Below are positions 20,263-33,431 of a stretch of DNA of 64,000 bases, piece by piece. A model generated the notes under the pieces. It made no database searches, was not told the DNA's origin, and worked only from the letters and a program-made list of their open reading frames with translations. This DNA comes from Streptomyces macrolidinus (GTDB taxonomy: Bacteria > Actinomycetota > Actinomycetes > Streptomycetales > Streptomycetaceae): contig NZ_JAMWMR010000005.1 of NCBI RefSeq assembly GCF_023887685.1, positions 124,001 to 188,000 of the forward strand, in the 5' to 3' direction. Made by a program: the position numbers and the translations under genes. Every line of letters begins with the position of its first letter. Position 1 is the first letter of the stretch.

Positions 20263-22422
20263 TCACCCGATGTCCAGCGGATCGATCCGGATCCGTACCG
20301 TCTCCCCGCCCCCGCTGCCGCCGCGTGCCGTTCGGGTCGCCAGCGCGGTCTTCAGCGCCGCGGCCAGTGCCGCCCCACTGCCGGGTGGTACTCGGACGAG
20401 TGCCCGTTCCCAGGGTTCACCCGGCGGCGGCCCACCGGGCCGTCGGGGGCGCCCGGCCTCGCTCGACGGTGCCGGGATCGGTCCCAACACCTCGGCGTCC
20501 GGCGGCAGTTCGACAGCGCGGAGGAAGCTCGCCAGCGCGTCGGCCGGTCCGGTCACGGCGGCCATGCGCGACACCGGCGGGAACCCCAGCTCGGCCCGCT
20601 CGGACAGTTCCCGCACCGCGTGCCCGACGGGATCCCAACGGACCAGCGCCTGCACGGGCCGCAGCGTCGCCTCGGCCACGATCACGACCGTGCCCCCCGC
20701 CGACTGCGGCCGGACGAGCGCGCTCGCACCGATCCACCGCCGCAGCGCCTCCTCGCCCGCCCTGAGGTCGGGCCGCCCGAGCATGGCCCAGCCGTCGAGG
20801 AGCAGCGCCGCCGCGTAGCCGCCCTCGGCGACGGGCTCGGCGCCCGGGGTGCTCACCACGAGCGCGGGCGCCGCGGGCACCGTGTCCAGCACCTGCTCGC
20901 GCCCCGACGTCCGCACAGGGACGGCCGGGAACGCGCGCCCCAGCTCCTCGGCCGTGCGCCGCGCCCCCACGATCTGCGCCCGCAGCCGGAACCCGCCGCA
21001 CTCCGGGCAGTGCCAGGAGGCCTCCTCCCGCCCGCACCAGCCGCAGCGCAGCTCCCCCGCGTCCTGCGCGGCCAGCGGCCCGGCGCAGTGGCGGCACCGC
21101 GCGGGCGCCCGGCAGCGCGCGCAGGCCAGCTTGGGCACATAGCCGCGTCGAGGCACCTGCACCAGCACGGGGCCGTGCCGCAGCCCCTCCCGCGCCACCT
21201 GCCAGGCGAGCGACGGCAGCCGTGCCGCGCGCGCCGCCTCGTCCCGCGCGAGATCCCCGTCCCCCACGGTCCGTACGAGGGGCGCCGCGGCCCGTACCCG
21301 CTCGCGGTCGGCGACGAGCGGCGCGGCCCAGCCGCTCTCCACGAGCTGGGCGGCCTCCACGGTGCAGCTCCGACTCCCCAGCAGGAAGGCGCACTTGTCG
21401 CGGGTGGCCCGCAACTCCAGCACCTCGCGGACATGCGGGTACGGGGCGTTGTCGGCGCTGTGCCCGGCGTCCCCGTCGTCCCAGACGACGACGAGCCCCA
21501 GATCACGGACCGGCGCGAACATGGCGGCCCGGGTCCCGACGACGGCCCGTACGGCCCCGCGCCGTACGGCGAGCCACTCCCGGTAGCGCCGCTCCTGACC
21601 GGCGTCGGCCGTCAGCAGGGCATGCTGCCCCTCCCCGATCAGCTCCCGCAGCGCCGCGTCGACCCGGGCGGCGGGCCGCCCCGCGGGCAGGACGACCAGC
21701 GCCCCCCGGCCGGAGGCGAGGGTGGCCTGCACGGCCCGAGCGATCTCCTCGGCCCACTCGGGTCCGGGCAGAGCGGTCCACACGGCTCGCGGCGCGCCGC
21801 CACGGGCCAGCGACCGCAGGAAGTCCACCCCGTGCCCGTACCGCAGCCAGGACCCTGGAGCGGGCGCCGCGGGCGGAGCGGGCGGCGGGCCCGTCGTCGC
21901 GGCCTCGGCGCGCGCATGCCGTGGCGGCACGGCGAGTTGGAGCACATCGGCGAGGCTGCCCGCGTACCGGTCGGCGACGGCGCGGGCGAGGTCCAGCAGT
22001 TCGGGCGAGAGCACCGGCTCGGGCGACACGACCTGGGCGAGCGCGGCGAGGGGTCCGCGGTAGTCCGACTCGGCCACGCGCTCGACGAGGAACCCGTCGA
22101 TGAGCCCGCCGCCCTCGCGCCGCCCCTCGCGCACCGTGCGCCCACCGGCCCCGAACCGCACCCGCACCCGCACCCCGGGCTGCGCCACGGCGTCGAGTTC
22201 CTCCGGGACCGCGTAGTCGAAGTACCGGTCCAGATGCAGCACGCCCTTGTCGACCACGACCCGCGCGACGGGCCGGTCCTTGGCCAGCGCGGCCCCGCGC
22301 CAGGTCCGCGGCTTGGCCTTGGGTGTCTTGGCCTTCCGTACGGCGTCGCGTATCAGCGCAAGCTGCTCGGGCGGCGCGGCCTCTCCCCCGCCCGCCGACT
22401 GCTGCCCGTTCCCGCTGCTCAC
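20263..22422 (-). CDS. priA: PriA-like primosomal protein N', helicase motifs missing
   Basis: A 719-residue homologue of the replication-restart protein PriA. The N-terminal 3'-DNA-binding domain (HLDRYFDYAVPEEL onward) and the zinc region (CARC, CRHC, CGWC, CPEC, eight cysteines) are intact. Where PriA has the Walker A loop the sequence reads WTALPGPEW (residues 215-223), with no GKT, and the DEEH box is replaced by WDDGDAGH (314-321). ATP hydrolysis is therefore unlikely, as recognised for actinobacterial PriA in general. It probably acts as a structural loader. GTG start; upstream in-frame sequence is metK leader and terminator. Confidence 0.92.
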   Translation of the reverse strand: MSSGNGQQSAGGGEAAPPEQLALIRDAVRKAKTPKAKPRTWRGAALAKDRPVARVVVDKGVLHLDRYFDYAVPEELDAVAQPGVRVRVRFGAGGRTVREGRREGGGLIDGFLVERVAESDYRGPLAALAQVVSPEPVLSPELLDLARAVADRYAGSLADVLQLAVPPRHARAEAATTGPPPAPPAAPAPGSWLRYGHGVDFLRSLARGGAPRAVWTALPGPEWAEEIARAVQATLASGRGALVVLPAGRPAARVDAALRELIGEGQHALLTADAGQERRYREWLAVRRGAVRAVVGTRAAMFAPVRDLGLVVVWDDGDAGHSADNAPYPHVREVLELRATRDKCAFLLGSRSCTVEAAQLVESGWAAPLVADRERVRAAAPLVRTVGDGDLARDEAARAARLPSLAWQVAREGLRHGPVLVQVPRRGYVPKLACARCRAPARCRHCAGPLAAQDAGELRCGWCGREEASWHCPECGGFRLRAQIVGARRTAEELGRAFPAVPVRTSGREQVLDTVPAAPALVVSTPGAEPVAEGGYAAALLLDGWAMLGRPDLRAGEEALRRWIGASALVRPQSAGGTVVIVAEATLRPVQALVRWDPVGHAVRELSERAELGFPPVSRMAAVTGPADALASFLRAVELPPDAEVLGPIPAPSSEAGRPRRPGGPPPGEPWERALVRVPPGSGAALAAALKTALATRTARGGSGGGETVRIRIDPLDIG

Positions 22423-22481
22423 GCTTGCATTCTTACCAAACGCCACTGACACCGCCGCCCGCTCGCCGACGGCGCTCACGC

Positions 22482-22523
22482 CGAAGCCCGGCGCCCCGCG
22501 TCGAGCGGGGGCGCCGGGCTTCG
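22482..22523 (-). terminator. Terminator of metK
   Basis: A perfect 16-bp stem (CGAAGCCCGGCGCCCC and its complement) with a 10-base loop follows metK after 17 bases. Confidence 0.88.
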
Positions 22524-22540
22524 CCGACGACAGAGCGGTC

Positions 22541-23749
22541 CTACAGGCCCGCGGCCTTGCGCAGCGCCTCCACCCGGTCGGTGCGCTCCCAGGTGAAGTC
22601 GGGCAGCTCGCGGCCGAAGTGGCCGTAGGCCGCCGTCTGGGCGTAGATCGGGCGGAGCAGGTCGAGGTCGCGGATGATCGCGGCCGGGCGCAGGTCGAAG
22701 ACCTCGCTGATCGCGGCCTCGATCTTGTCGGTGTCGACCTTGGCCGTGCCGAAGGTCTCGACGAACAGGCCCACCGGCTCGGCCTTGCCGATCGCGTACG
22801 CCACCTGGACCTCGCAGCGGGAGGCCAGGCCCGCGGCGACCACGTTCTTGGCGACCCAGCGCATCGCGTACGCCGCCGAGCGGTCGACCTTGGACGGGTC
22901 CTTGCCGGAGAAGGCGCCGCCACCGTGGCGGGCCATACCGCCGTAGGTGTCGATGATGATCTTGCGGCCGGTCAGGCCCGCGTCACCCATCGGGCCGCCG
23001 ATCTCGAAGCGGCCGGTGGGGTTGACGAGCAGCCGGTAGCCGTCCGTCTCCAGCTTGATGCCCTCGTCCAGGAGCGCCTTCAGCTCGGGCTCCACGACGA
23101 ACTCGCGGATGTCGGGGGCGAGCAGGGACTCCAGGTCGATGTCGCTCGCGTGCTGCGAGGAGATGACCACCGTGTCCAGGCGGACCGCCTTGTCGCCGTC
23201 GTACTCGATGGTGACCTGGGTCTTGCCGTCCGGGCGCAGGTAGGGGATCGTGCCGTTCTTGCGGACGTCGGACAGCCGCTTGGACAGGCGGTGCGCCAGG
23301 AAGATCGGCAGCGGCATCAGCGTCGGGGTCTCGTCCGAGGCGTAGCCGAACATCAGGCCCTGGTCGCCCGCGCCCTGCCGGTCCAGCTCGTCCTCATCGC
23401 CTTCGACGCGGGTCTCGTACGCCGTGTCCACACCCTGCGCGATGTCCGGGGACTGCGCGCCGATCGAGACCGAGACACCGCAGGAGGCGCCGTCGAAGCC
23501 CTTCTTCGACGAGTCGTAGCCGATGCCGAGGATCGTGTTGCGGACCAGCGTCGCGATGTCCGCGTAGGCCTTGGTCGTGACCTCACCGGCCACATGCACC
23601 AGGCCGGTCGTGATCAGCGTCTCCACGGCGACCCGGGACGTCGGGTCCTCCCGCAGAAGCGCGTCGAGAATGGCGTCGCTGATCTGGTCAGCGATCTTGT
23701 CGGGGTGGCCCTCGGTCACGGACTCCGAGGTGAACAGGCGACGGGACAC
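22541..23749 (-). CDS. metK: S-adenosylmethionine synthetase
   Basis: Makes SAM from methionine and ATP. The 402-residue protein has the N-terminal [20 protein letters not shown] region (written here in part as GHPDK), the methionine-loop [12 protein letters not shown], and the phosphate-binding [16 protein letters not shown]. The GTG start follows AGGGAG. Upstream frames are not conserved. No SAM riboswitch could be recognised in the 242-base gap 23750-23991, where a TAAACT hexamer is the only promoter-like hint. Confidence 0.97.
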   Translation of the reverse strand: MSRRLFTSESVTEGHPDKIADQISDAILDALLREDPTSRVAVETLITTGLVHVAGEVTTKAYADIATLVRNTILGIGYDSSKKGFDGASCGVSVSIGAQSPDIAQGVDTAYETRVEGDEDELDRQGAGDQGLMFGYASDETPTLMPLPIFLAHRLSKRLSDVRKNGTIPYLRPDGKTQVTIEYDGDKAVRLDTVVISSQHASDIDLESLLAPDIREFVVEPELKALLDEGIKLETDGYRLLVNPTGRFEIGGPMGDAGLTGRKIIIDTYGGMARHGGGAFSGKDPSKVDRSAAYAMRWVAKNVVAAGLASRCEVQVAYAIGKAEPVGLFVETFGTAKVDTDKIEAAISEVFDLRPAAIIRDLDLLRPIYAQTAAYGHFGRELPDFTWERTDRVEALRKAAGL

Positions 23750-23991
23750 AACGCTCCCTGTGGTTGCAGCGGCTGCTGGCTGATCATTGACCGGACGGAC
23801 AGGGGCTGCGCCCAGGCGTCGTCCGAGGGACAGTTTATCGGTCGCGCTCGGCCACCGGCCCACCTGTCTCGCCTCTCGGGAACCCTGTGACCTGCGGCAC
23901 GGGCATTCTGCCCAATGCCAGGCGCTGTTTACCAGGGTCGCCACGCGTGAATGTCCGGGGATCGGCCGGGCCGCGAAGTGAAATGAATCAT

Positions 23992-25194
23992 TCAGGCCAG
24001 GCGGCGCACGACGAGATCCCAGACCGTCTCGGCCAGCGCTTCCTTGGGCCCGTACGGCACAGGAGTCTCACTGCCGTCGGCGCCCAGCACGACCGCCTCG
24101 TTCTCCTCGGTGCCGAAGGTCTTCGCCTCCCCCACCTCGTTCACCACGAGCAGGTCACAGCCCTTGCGGGCCAGCTTCGCGCGGCCGTTGACCAGCACGT
24201 CGTCGGTCTCCGCGGCGAAGCCGACGACCACCTGGCCCGGCCGGGCGCGATCGGCGGACAGCTCCGCGAGAATGTCCGGATTCCTGACCAGGGTGATCGG
24301 CTCCGGCTCCTGCCCGTCCTTCTTCTTGATCTTCCCCAGCGCGTACACGGCGGGCCGGAAGTCCGCGACGGCCGCCGCCATCACGACGACGTCCGCGTCG
24401 GCGGCGGCCTTCAGGGCCGCCTCGCGCAACTGGACCGCGGTGCCCACCGGTATGACGTCCACGCCCGCCGGATCGGGCAGGCCGGTGTTCGCGGCGATCA
24501 GGGTGACGCGGGCGCCGCGGGCCGCCGCCGTGCGCGCGAGGGCGTAGCCCTGCTTGCCGGAGGAGCGGTTGCCGAGGAAGCGGACGGGGTCGAGGGGCTC
24601 ACGGGTGCCGCCCGCGCTGACGACGACATGACGGCCCGCGAGGTCCGGCTCGCGGACGCCTCGCGCGAGCACGCGTCGGCAGATCTCGAAGATCTCGGTG
24701 GGGTCGGGCAGTCGGCCCTTGCCCGTGTCGACACCGGTCAGCCGGCCCACCGCGGGCTCGATCACCACGGCGCCGCGCCGCCGCAGCGTCGCCACGTTCT
24801 CCTGGGTGGCCGGGTGCTCCCACATCTCGGTGTGCATGGCCGGGGCGAAGACGACCGGACAGCGGGCCGTGAGCAGCGTGTTCGTCAGCAGGTCGTCGGC
24901 GAGGCCGTGGGCCGCCTTGGCGAGCATGTCGGCCGTCGCGGGGGCCACGACCACCAGATCGGCGTGCTGTCCGATCCGGACGTGGGGCACCTCGTGGACG
25001 TCGTCCCAGACCTCGGTCGAGACCGGCTTGCCGGACAGCGCGGACCAGGTGGCGGCGCCGACGAAGTGCAGGGCGGAGGCGGTGGGGACGACCCGTACGT
25101 CGTGGCCCGACTCCGTCAGCCGGCGCAGCAGCTCGCACGCCTTGTACGCGGCGATGCCACCGCTGACCCCCAGAACGACCTTCGGCTTGCCCAC
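23992..25194 (-). CDS. coaBC: Bifunctional phosphopantothenoylcysteine decarboxylase/phosphopantothenate-cysteine ligase
   Basis: Carries out steps two and three of coenzyme A synthesis. The N-terminal flavoprotein CoaC domain (about 1-185) opens with [20 protein letters not shown] and contains the [12 protein letters not shown] substrate loop. The CoaB ligase domain begins near [20 protein letters not shown] and carries the KIKK segment that binds the acyl-CTP intermediate. The start was set at the GTG preceded by GGGGAGG. The order rpoZ, coaBC, metK is standard for actinobacteria. Confidence 0.95.
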   Translation of the reverse strand: MGKPKVVLGVSGGIAAYKACELLRRLTESGHDVRVVPTASALHFVGAATWSALSGKPVSTEVWDDVHEVPHVRIGQHADLVVVAPATADMLAKAAHGLADDLLTNTLLTARCPVVFAPAMHTEMWEHPATQENVATLRRRGAVVIEPAVGRLTGVDTGKGRLPDPTEIFEICRRVLARGVREPDLAGRHVVVSAGGTREPLDPVRFLGNRSSGKQGYALARTAAARGARVTLIAANTGLPDPAGVDVIPVGTAVQLREAALKAAADADVVVMAAAVADFRPAVYALGKIKKKDGQEPEPITLVRNPDILAELSADRARPGQVVVGFAAETDDVLVNGRAKLARKGCDLLVVNEVGEAKTFGTEENEAVVLGADGSETPVPYGPKEALAETVWDLVVRRLA

Positions 25195-25293
25195 CGGGCC
25201 TCCCCGCACTCGTGAATCCGTGACACCGCGGCTTGCCGGGCGTACGCGCCCGTCTCAGGCGTACGCGTCTATGACGCACCCGTCTATGACACA

Positions 25294-25355
25294 CCGCAGG
25301 CCCGGCAGTCGCTCCCCCAGCCGATGCTGGAAGTGCCCCTCTGCCGGGCCTGCGG
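25294..25355 (-). terminator. Nested hairpin between rpoZ and coaBC
   Basis: A perfect 15-bp outer stem (CCGCAGGCCCGGCAG and its complement) encloses a 32-base loop that itself contains a CCAGC-CGAT-GCTGG hairpin (25317-25330). It lies 64 bases after rpoZ. A terminator is the simple reading, but the gap (25195-25418) also holds two GCGTACGC palindromes (25240, 25259) and a CGTCTATGACNCACC duplication. Confidence 0.65.
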
Positions 25356-25418
25356 AAGGCCTGTTGCAAGCCGCGGATCTGACATGTCGCTCGCCGCGTG
25401 CTGACGCCGCGCGCGTTG

Positions 25419-25691
25419 TTACTGCGCCGGGCCCTCGATGGCCTCGGACGTGAGCAGACCCGCGTTGATCTCGCGCAGGGCGATCGACAGCGGCTTCTCG
25501 TGGACGTGGGTGTCCACGAGCGGACCGACGTACTCGAGGAGGCCCTCACCGAGCTGCGAGTAGTACGCGTTGATCTGGCGGGCCCGCTTGGCCGCGTAGA
25601 TCACGAGGCTGTACTTCGAGTCGGTAGCCTCGAGGAGCTCGTCGATCGGCGGGTTGATGATGCCCTCGGGCGTGGTGATGGAAGAGGACAC
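25419..25691 (-). CDS. rpoZ: RNA polymerase omega subunit
   Basis: A 90-residue protein with the actinobacterial omega layout: [28 protein letters not shown], a core helix and the C-terminal [16 protein letters not shown]. It assists folding and assembly of the beta-prime subunit. It lies between gmk and coaBC. The gmk-rpoZ spacing is only about 50 bases, so the two are likely co-transcribed. Confidence 0.97.
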   Translation of the reverse strand: MSSSITTPEGIINPPIDELLEATDSKYSLVIYAAKRARQINAYYSQLGEGLLEYVGPLVDTHVHEKPLSIALREINAGLLTSEAIEGPAQ

Positions 25692-25723
25692 GCTCTACCT
25701 TCCGAAGATGGGGAAAGATCAGA

Positions 25724-25751
25724 CCTGATCACACAACCCTGATCACACAAC
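25724..25751. repeat. 14-bp perfect tandem duplication at the gmk 3' end
   Basis: CCTGATCACACAAC occurs twice head to tail. The second copy contains the gmk stop codon, and both lie between gmk and rpoZ. Confidence 0.9.
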
Positions 25752-26300
25752 GTTCATCAAGGCTAGCAGCTCGCGCGCCACGTCCTCGACGGAGGTGTTG
25801 ACCAGGGTGACGTCGAACTCCGGCTCGGCCGCCAGCTCGACCCGGGCCGCCGCCAGCCGACGCTCGATGACCTCGGGCGACTCGGTGCCGCGGCCGGTGA
25901 GCCTGCGCACCAGCTCCTCCCAGGAGGGGGGAGCCAGGAACACGAGCTGGGCCTCGGGCATCGACTCGCGCACCTGCCGGGCGCCCTGGAGGTCGATCTC
26001 CAGCAGCACCGGTACACCGGCCTCCAGATGCTCCAGCACGGCGGCCCGTGGTGTGCCGTAGCGGTTGCCGGCGAACTCGGCCCACTCCAGCAGCTCGCCG
26101 TTGGCGATCAGCTTGTCCATCTCCTCGTCGCTGACGAAGAAGTAGTGGACTCCGTGCTGCTCCCCGGGACGGGGGCTGCGGGTCGTCGCCGACACCGAGA
26201 GCCAGACCCCGGGGTATTCCTTGCGCATATGGGCGACGACCGTGCTCTTGCCGACCCCGGAGGGGCCGGAGAGCACGGTCAGCCGCGGACGTTCACTCAT
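25743..26300 (-). CDS. gmk: Guanylate kinase
   Basis: Phosphorylates GMP to GDP. The 185-residue protein has the P-loop GPSGVGKST at residues 12-20, the GMP-binding [13 protein letters not shown] and VHYFF segments, and [10 protein letters not shown]. The start was set at the ATG giving [10 protein letters not shown]. No strong Shine-Dalgarno is visible. The gap to mihF upstream is 37 bases, so co-transcription is likely. Confidence 0.96.
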   Translation of the reverse strand: MSERPRLTVLSGPSGVGKSTVVAHMRKEYPGVWLSVSATTRSPRPGEQHGVHYFFVSDEEMDKLIANGELLEWAEFAGNRYGTPRAAVLEHLEAGVPVLLEIDLQGARQVRESMPEAQLVFLAPPSWEELVRRLTGRGTESPEVIERRLAAARVELAAEPEFDVTLVNTSVEDVARELLALMNVV

Positions 26301-26337
26301 GCAGCGATTATTCCAGCAAATCCGGGGTGCCCCGGAC

Positions 26338-26661
26338 TCAGCTGGCGGCACCGCCGAACTCGCGCTCCAGGGAGGCGATCTGGTTGGAACCAAGGCCACG
26401 CACACGACGGCTCTCGGAGATCCCGAGTCGCTCCATGATCTGCTTGGCGCGGACCTTGCCCACGCCGGGCAGGGACTCGAGCAGGGCGGAGACCTTCATC
26501 TTGCCGATGACGTCGTTCTCCTGGCCCTGCTTGATGACCTCGTGAAGAGAGGCGCCGGAGTGCTTGAGTCGATTCTTGACCTCGGCCCGCTCCCGGCGAG
26601 CCGCGGCGGCCTTTTCGAGCGCGGCTGCGCGCTGTTCGGGGGTAAGGGGCGGAAGAGCCAC
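26338..26661 (-). CDS. mihF: Actinobacterial integration host factor (mIHF/sIHF)
   Basis: A 107-residue basic nucleoid-associated protein, the same length as the S. coelicolor sIHF. The N-terminal helix ([21 protein letters not shown]) and the helix-two-turn-helix [18 protein letters not shown], followed by the [10 protein letters not shown] tail, mark the family. It binds DNA without sequence specificity and shapes the nucleoid; in Streptomyces it affects sporulation and antibiotic output. The start is GTG, since longer in-frame extensions are leader sequence. Confidence 0.96.
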   Translation of the reverse strand: MALPPLTPEQRAAALEKAAAARRERAEVKNRLKHSGASLHEVIKQGQENDVIGKMKVSALLESLPGVGKVRAKQIMERLGISESRRVRGLGSNQIASLEREFGGAAS

Positions 26662-26971
26662 GCCTACGTCACCTCGGATGTTGAACTGTCGGATACGGAC
26701 CGGTGAGGAACCTAGTCGCCCCACACCTGGGGGGCCACGAGCAACACGCTTGCCCGTTCTCCCCCACTGCCTCAAGGGCGTGGGAGGTGCCCCCACTCGT
26801 CGGAGACTAGCGGGCAAGTCCGCCGGAGTCAGCGAGAACAGCGGAAAAGTCCTGGTCAGCCTCTGTCGAGACGGACTTTTGGGACATACTGCCCCGGATT
26901 CGCGGGTGGATCCACCCTCCAGCCCGCCCCGAAGCACCCGGCGCGGGGGCCTCGCGTGACTCCTGCGCGGG
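26662..26971. other. Gene-free stretch upstream of mihF and downstream of pyrF
   Basis: This 310-base gap must hold the mihF promoter. The visible structure is an inverted repeat CTTGCCCG (26749-26756) and CGGGCAAG (26811-26818) that encloses the 37-base dispersed repeat. CTAG tetramers occur at 26711 and 26807 but without matching terminal repeats. No gene is evident. Confidence 0.7.
26759..26795. repeat. 37-base dispersed intergenic repeat, copy A
   Basis: It matches the reverse complement of 57452-57488 at 36 of 37 positions. Internal CCCAC/GTGGG complementarity makes it palindromic. It is noncoding. Confidence 0.85.
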
Positions 26972-27829
26972 CTAGGCCGCCGCCACCGCCGCCCGGATCT
27001 CCTCGGCGAAACGGTCCGCCGCCTCGCGCAGCGCGAGGACGTCGGGGCCGTACCGCAGCACCCCCCGGCTCACGTTCGGCACCACGTTGCGGACCGCCGA
27101 GCCGAAGACCGCGGGAAGGTCGGCCGCGGTGGCTCCCTGGGCGCCGATGCCGGGCGCGAGGAGGGGGCCGTTGATGTCGAGGTCGTACGAGGACAGGTCG
27201 CCGAGGGTGGCGCCGACCACCGCGCCGAAGGAGCCGAGGGGCGCCTCGCCCGCGTTCTCGGCGGCGAGATGGGCGAGCATCGTCGCCGCGACGCTGCGGC
27301 CGTCGGCGCGCACCGCGTGCTGCACCTCGCCGCCCTCCGGGTTGGAGGTCAGCGCGAGGACGAAGAGCCCGGCGCCGTTCTCGCGCGCCAGCTCCACGGC
27401 CGGGGCCAGCGAGCCGTAGCCGAGGTAGGGCGAGACGGTCAGCGCGTCGGAGAACAGCGGGGCGTCCCGGTGCAGGAAGGACTCGGCGTACGCGGCCATG
27501 GTCGAGCCGATGTCACCGCGCTTGGCGTCCATGACGACCAGCGCCCCGGCCTCCCGCGCCTCCTGCACGGCCGTCTCCAGGACCGCGAGGCCGCGTGACC
27601 CGAAGCGCTCGAAGAACGCGCTCTGCGGCTTGAGGACGGCGACCCGCTCGGCCACGGCCTCGACGACCGTGCGGCTGAACCGCTCCAGGCCCGCCACGTC
27701 GTCGTCCAGCCCCCACTCGGCGAGCAGGGAGGCGTGCGGGTCGATGCCGACGCACAGGGGGCCGCGCTCGTCCATGGCCCGGCGCAGGCGCGCGCCGAAG
27801 GGTTCCGGAGCCGTGCGGTCTTCCGTCAT
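26972..27829 (-). CDS. pyrF: Orotidine 5'-phosphate decarboxylase, type 2
   Basis: Last step of UMP synthesis. The 285-residue length and the catalytic block [19 protein letters not shown] are those of the type 2 subfamily found in actinobacteria, not the short type 1. The phosphate-binding end ALTSNPEG and GPGIGAQG-like loop ([10 protein letters not shown]) are present. Its ATG overlaps the pyrD stop by 4 bases, so it is the last gene of the pyr operon. Confidence 0.96.
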   Translation of the reverse strand: MTEDRTAPEPFGARLRRAMDERGPLCVGIDPHASLLAEWGLDDDVAGLERFSRTVVEAVAERVAVLKPQSAFFERFGSRGLAVLETAVQEAREAGALVVMDAKRGDIGSTMAAYAESFLHRDAPLFSDALTVSPYLGYGSLAPAVELARENGAGLFVLALTSNPEGGEVQHAVRADGRSVAATMLAHLAAENAGEAPLGSFGAVVGATLGDLSSYDLDINGPLLAPGIGAQGATAADLPAVFGSAVRNVVPNVSRGVLRYGPDVLALREAADRFAEEIRAAVAAA

Positions 27830-28932
27830 GCGGTCTTCCTCACATCGGCGCCGACCGCGTCGGCGAGGGTGGCGTACGGGCTCGTGCGCAGGCGCGCGGC
27901 GAGCCCCTTGTGGAGGGCACGGGCCCAACAGGGTCCCTCGTAGATGAAGGCGCTGTAGCCCTGGACCAGCGTGGCGCCGGCCAGGATGCGCTGCCAGGCG
28001 TCCTCGGCGTTCTCGATGCCGCCGACGCCCACGAGGGTGATGCGGTCGCCCACGCGCGCGTAGAGGCGGCGCAGCACCTCCAGGGAGCGTGCCTTCAGCG
28101 GCGCGCCCGACAGACCGCCGGTCTCCTTCACCAGGGCGGGGTCGGAGGTCAGGCCGAGGCCGTCGCGCGCGATGGTGGTGTTCGTGGCGATGATCCCGTC
28201 CAGGCCCAGCTCCACGGCGAGGTCGGCGACGGCGTCGATGTCCTCGTCGGCCAGGTCGGGGGCGATCTTCACGAGGAGCGGGACGCGCCGTGCGGTGACC
28301 GCGCGGTCGGCGGCCTCGCGGACGGCGCTCAGCAGCGGTCGCAGCGCCTCGGTGGCCTGGAGGTCGCGCAGCCCCGGGGTGTTCGGCGAGGAGACGTTGA
28401 CGACCAGGTAGTCGGCGTACGGCGCGAGGCGCGCGGCGGACTTCACGTAGTCCGCGACGGCCTCGGCCTCCGGGACGACCTTGGTCTTGCCGATGTTGAC
28501 GCCGACGACGGTCTTGAAGACGGGCCTGCGGGACGCCAGACGCGCGGCGACCGCCTGCGAGCCCTCGTTGTTGAAGCCCATCCGGTTGATCAGCGCCCGG
28601 TCCGGGACGAGCCGGAACAACCGCTTCTTCGGATTGCCCGGCTGCGGCTCTCCGGTCACCGTGCCGATCTCGACATGGTCGAAGCCGAGCATCGACATGC
28701 CGTCGACAGCGACCGCGTTCTTGTCGAAGCCGGCCGCGAGCCCGAAGGGGCCGTGCATCCGCAGCCCGAAGGCCTCGGTGCGCAACTCCTTGTGGCGGGG
28801 CGCCAGGAAGGCGGCGGCGAAGGTGCGCAGGACCGGAACGCGGGCGGCCAGGCGGATCCAGCGGAAGGCCAGGTGGTGGGCGTTCTCCGGGTCCATCCGG
28901 GTGAAGACGAGACGGAAGAAGAGTCTGTACAT
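27826..28932 (-). CDS. pyrD: Dihydroorotate dehydrogenase (quinone), class 2
   Basis: Oxidises dihydroorotate to orotate with FMN, passing electrons to the membrane quinone pool. The 368-residue protein starts with the class 2 membrane-associating helix ([19 protein letters not shown]) and contains the serine-loop [18 protein letters not shown]-binding [12 protein letters not shown] lies near the C-terminus. A hairpin at 28951-28978 separates it from carB by 55 bases. pyrF follows with an ATGA overlap. Confidence 0.96.
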   Translation of the reverse strand: MYRLFFRLVFTRMDPENAHHLAFRWIRLAARVPVLRTFAAAFLAPRHKELRTEAFGLRMHGPFGLAAGFDKNAVAVDGMSMLGFDHVEIGTVTGEPQPGNPKKRLFRLVPDRALINRMGFNNEGSQAVAARLASRRPVFKTVVGVNIGKTKVVPEAEAVADYVKSAARLAPYADYLVVNVSSPNTPGLRDLQATEALRPLLSAVREAADRAVTARRVPLLVKIAPDLADEDIDAVADLAVELGLDGIIATNTTIARDGLGLTSDPALVKETGGLSGAPLKARSLEVLRRLYARVGDRITLVGVGGIENAEDAWQRILAGATLVQGYSAFIYEGPCWARALHKGLAARLRTSPYATLADAVGADVRKTA

Positions 28933-28950
28933 GGAGGTGTCCTCACGACG

Positions 28951-28978
28951 AGGGGGACACCGTTTCCGATGTCCCCCT
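28951..28978 (-). terminator. Hairpin between carB and pyrD
   Basis: AGGGGGACA pairs perfectly with TGTCCCCCT around a 10-base loop, starting 9 bases after the carB stop. It may partly terminate the pyr transcript or set a processing point, since pyrD and pyrF still belong to the same pathway. Confidence 0.55.
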
Positions 28979-28987
28979 GGTCGGCTG

Positions 28988-32288
<3,301 letters not shown>

Positions 32289-32296
<8 letters not shown>

Positions 32297-33431
32297 GCTG
32301 GCCCTCCATCAGGGATACGAAGCGGTCGAACAGGTAGGCGGCGTCGTGGGGGCCCGCTGCCGCTTCGGGGTGGTACTGGACGCTGAAGGCCGGGCGGTCG
32401 AGCAGGTGGAGGCCCTCCACCACGTTGTCGTTGAGGCAGACGTGGGAGACCTCGGCGCGGCCGTAGGGGGTGTCGGACACCTGGTCGAGAGGGGCGTCGA
32501 CGGCGAAGCCGTGGTTGTGCGCGGTGACCTCGACCTTGCCGGTCGTACGGTCCTGCACCGGCTGGTTGATGCCGCGGTGGCCGTACTTCAGCTTGTAGGT
32601 GCCGAAGCCGAGCGCGCGGCCGAGGATCTGGTTGCCGAAGCAGATGCCGAACAGGGGCGTGCGGCGCTCTAGGACGGCCCGCATCACGGCGACGGGGTGG
32701 TCGGCGGTGGCCGGGTCGCCGGGGCCGTTGGAGAAGAACACCCCGTCCGGGTTGACGGCGTAGACGTCCTCGGCGGTCGCGGTCGCGGGCAGGACGTGCA
32801 CCTCGATGCCGCGCTCGGCCATGCGGTGCGGGGTCATGCCCTTGATGCCGAGGTCGACGGCGGCGACGGTGAACTTCTTCTCGCCGATCGCCGCGACGAC
32901 GTACGGCTCCTGGGTGGCGACCTCGGCGGAGAGGTCGGCGCCCGTCATCTCGGGGGCCTGGCGCACCTCGGCGAGCATGGTGCCCTCGTCGGGCAGCGCG
33001 TTGCCGGAGAAGATGCCGACGCGCATGGCGCCGCGCTCGCGCAGATGGCGGGTGAGCGCCCGGGTGTCGATGCCGCTGATGCCGACGACGCCCTGGTGGC
33101 GCAGCTCGTCCTCCAGCGACCGCCGGGCGCGCCAGTTGGAGGGCACGCGCGCGGGGTCGCGCACCACGTAACCGGCGACCCAGATCCGCTGCGACTCGGG
33201 GTCCTCGTCGTTGACGCCGGTGTTGCCGACGTGCGGGGCGGTCATCACCACGACCTGGCGGTGGTACGACGGGTCGGTGAGGGTCTCCTGGTAGCCGGTC
33301 ATGCCGGTGGAGAACACGGCTTCGCCGAAGGTCACCCCCACGGCCCCGTAGGCACGGCCGCGGAAGATCCGGCCGTCCTCCAGGACGAGTACGGCGGGAA
33401 CCTTGGAAGTTCCCCGGGTGGAGGTCGTCAT
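32289..33431 (-). CDS. carA: Carbamoyl phosphate synthase small (glutaminase) subunit
   Basis: Releases ammonia from glutamine for CarB. The 380-residue protein carries the class I amidotransferase nucleophile in [11 protein letters not shown] and the His/Glu pair in [13 protein letters not shown]. The N-terminal domain begins with [12 protein letters not shown]. The ATG overlaps the upstream membrane-protein gene by 4 bases. Longer in-frame extension merges with that gene out of frame and is not real. Confidence 0.97.

Noticed and set aside
23750-23991. SAM riboswitch before metK
   Set aside because: I could not trace the conserved helices of any SAM riboswitch class in this stretch.
25795-26061. 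A plus-strand frame over gmk with serine-rich sequence
   Set aside because: It is antisense to guanylate kinase and shows the Arg/Ser bias of shadow frames.
26662-26971. A second MITE bounded by CTAG at 26711 and 26807
   Set aside because: The sequences next to the two CTAG tetramers are not inverted repeats of each other.
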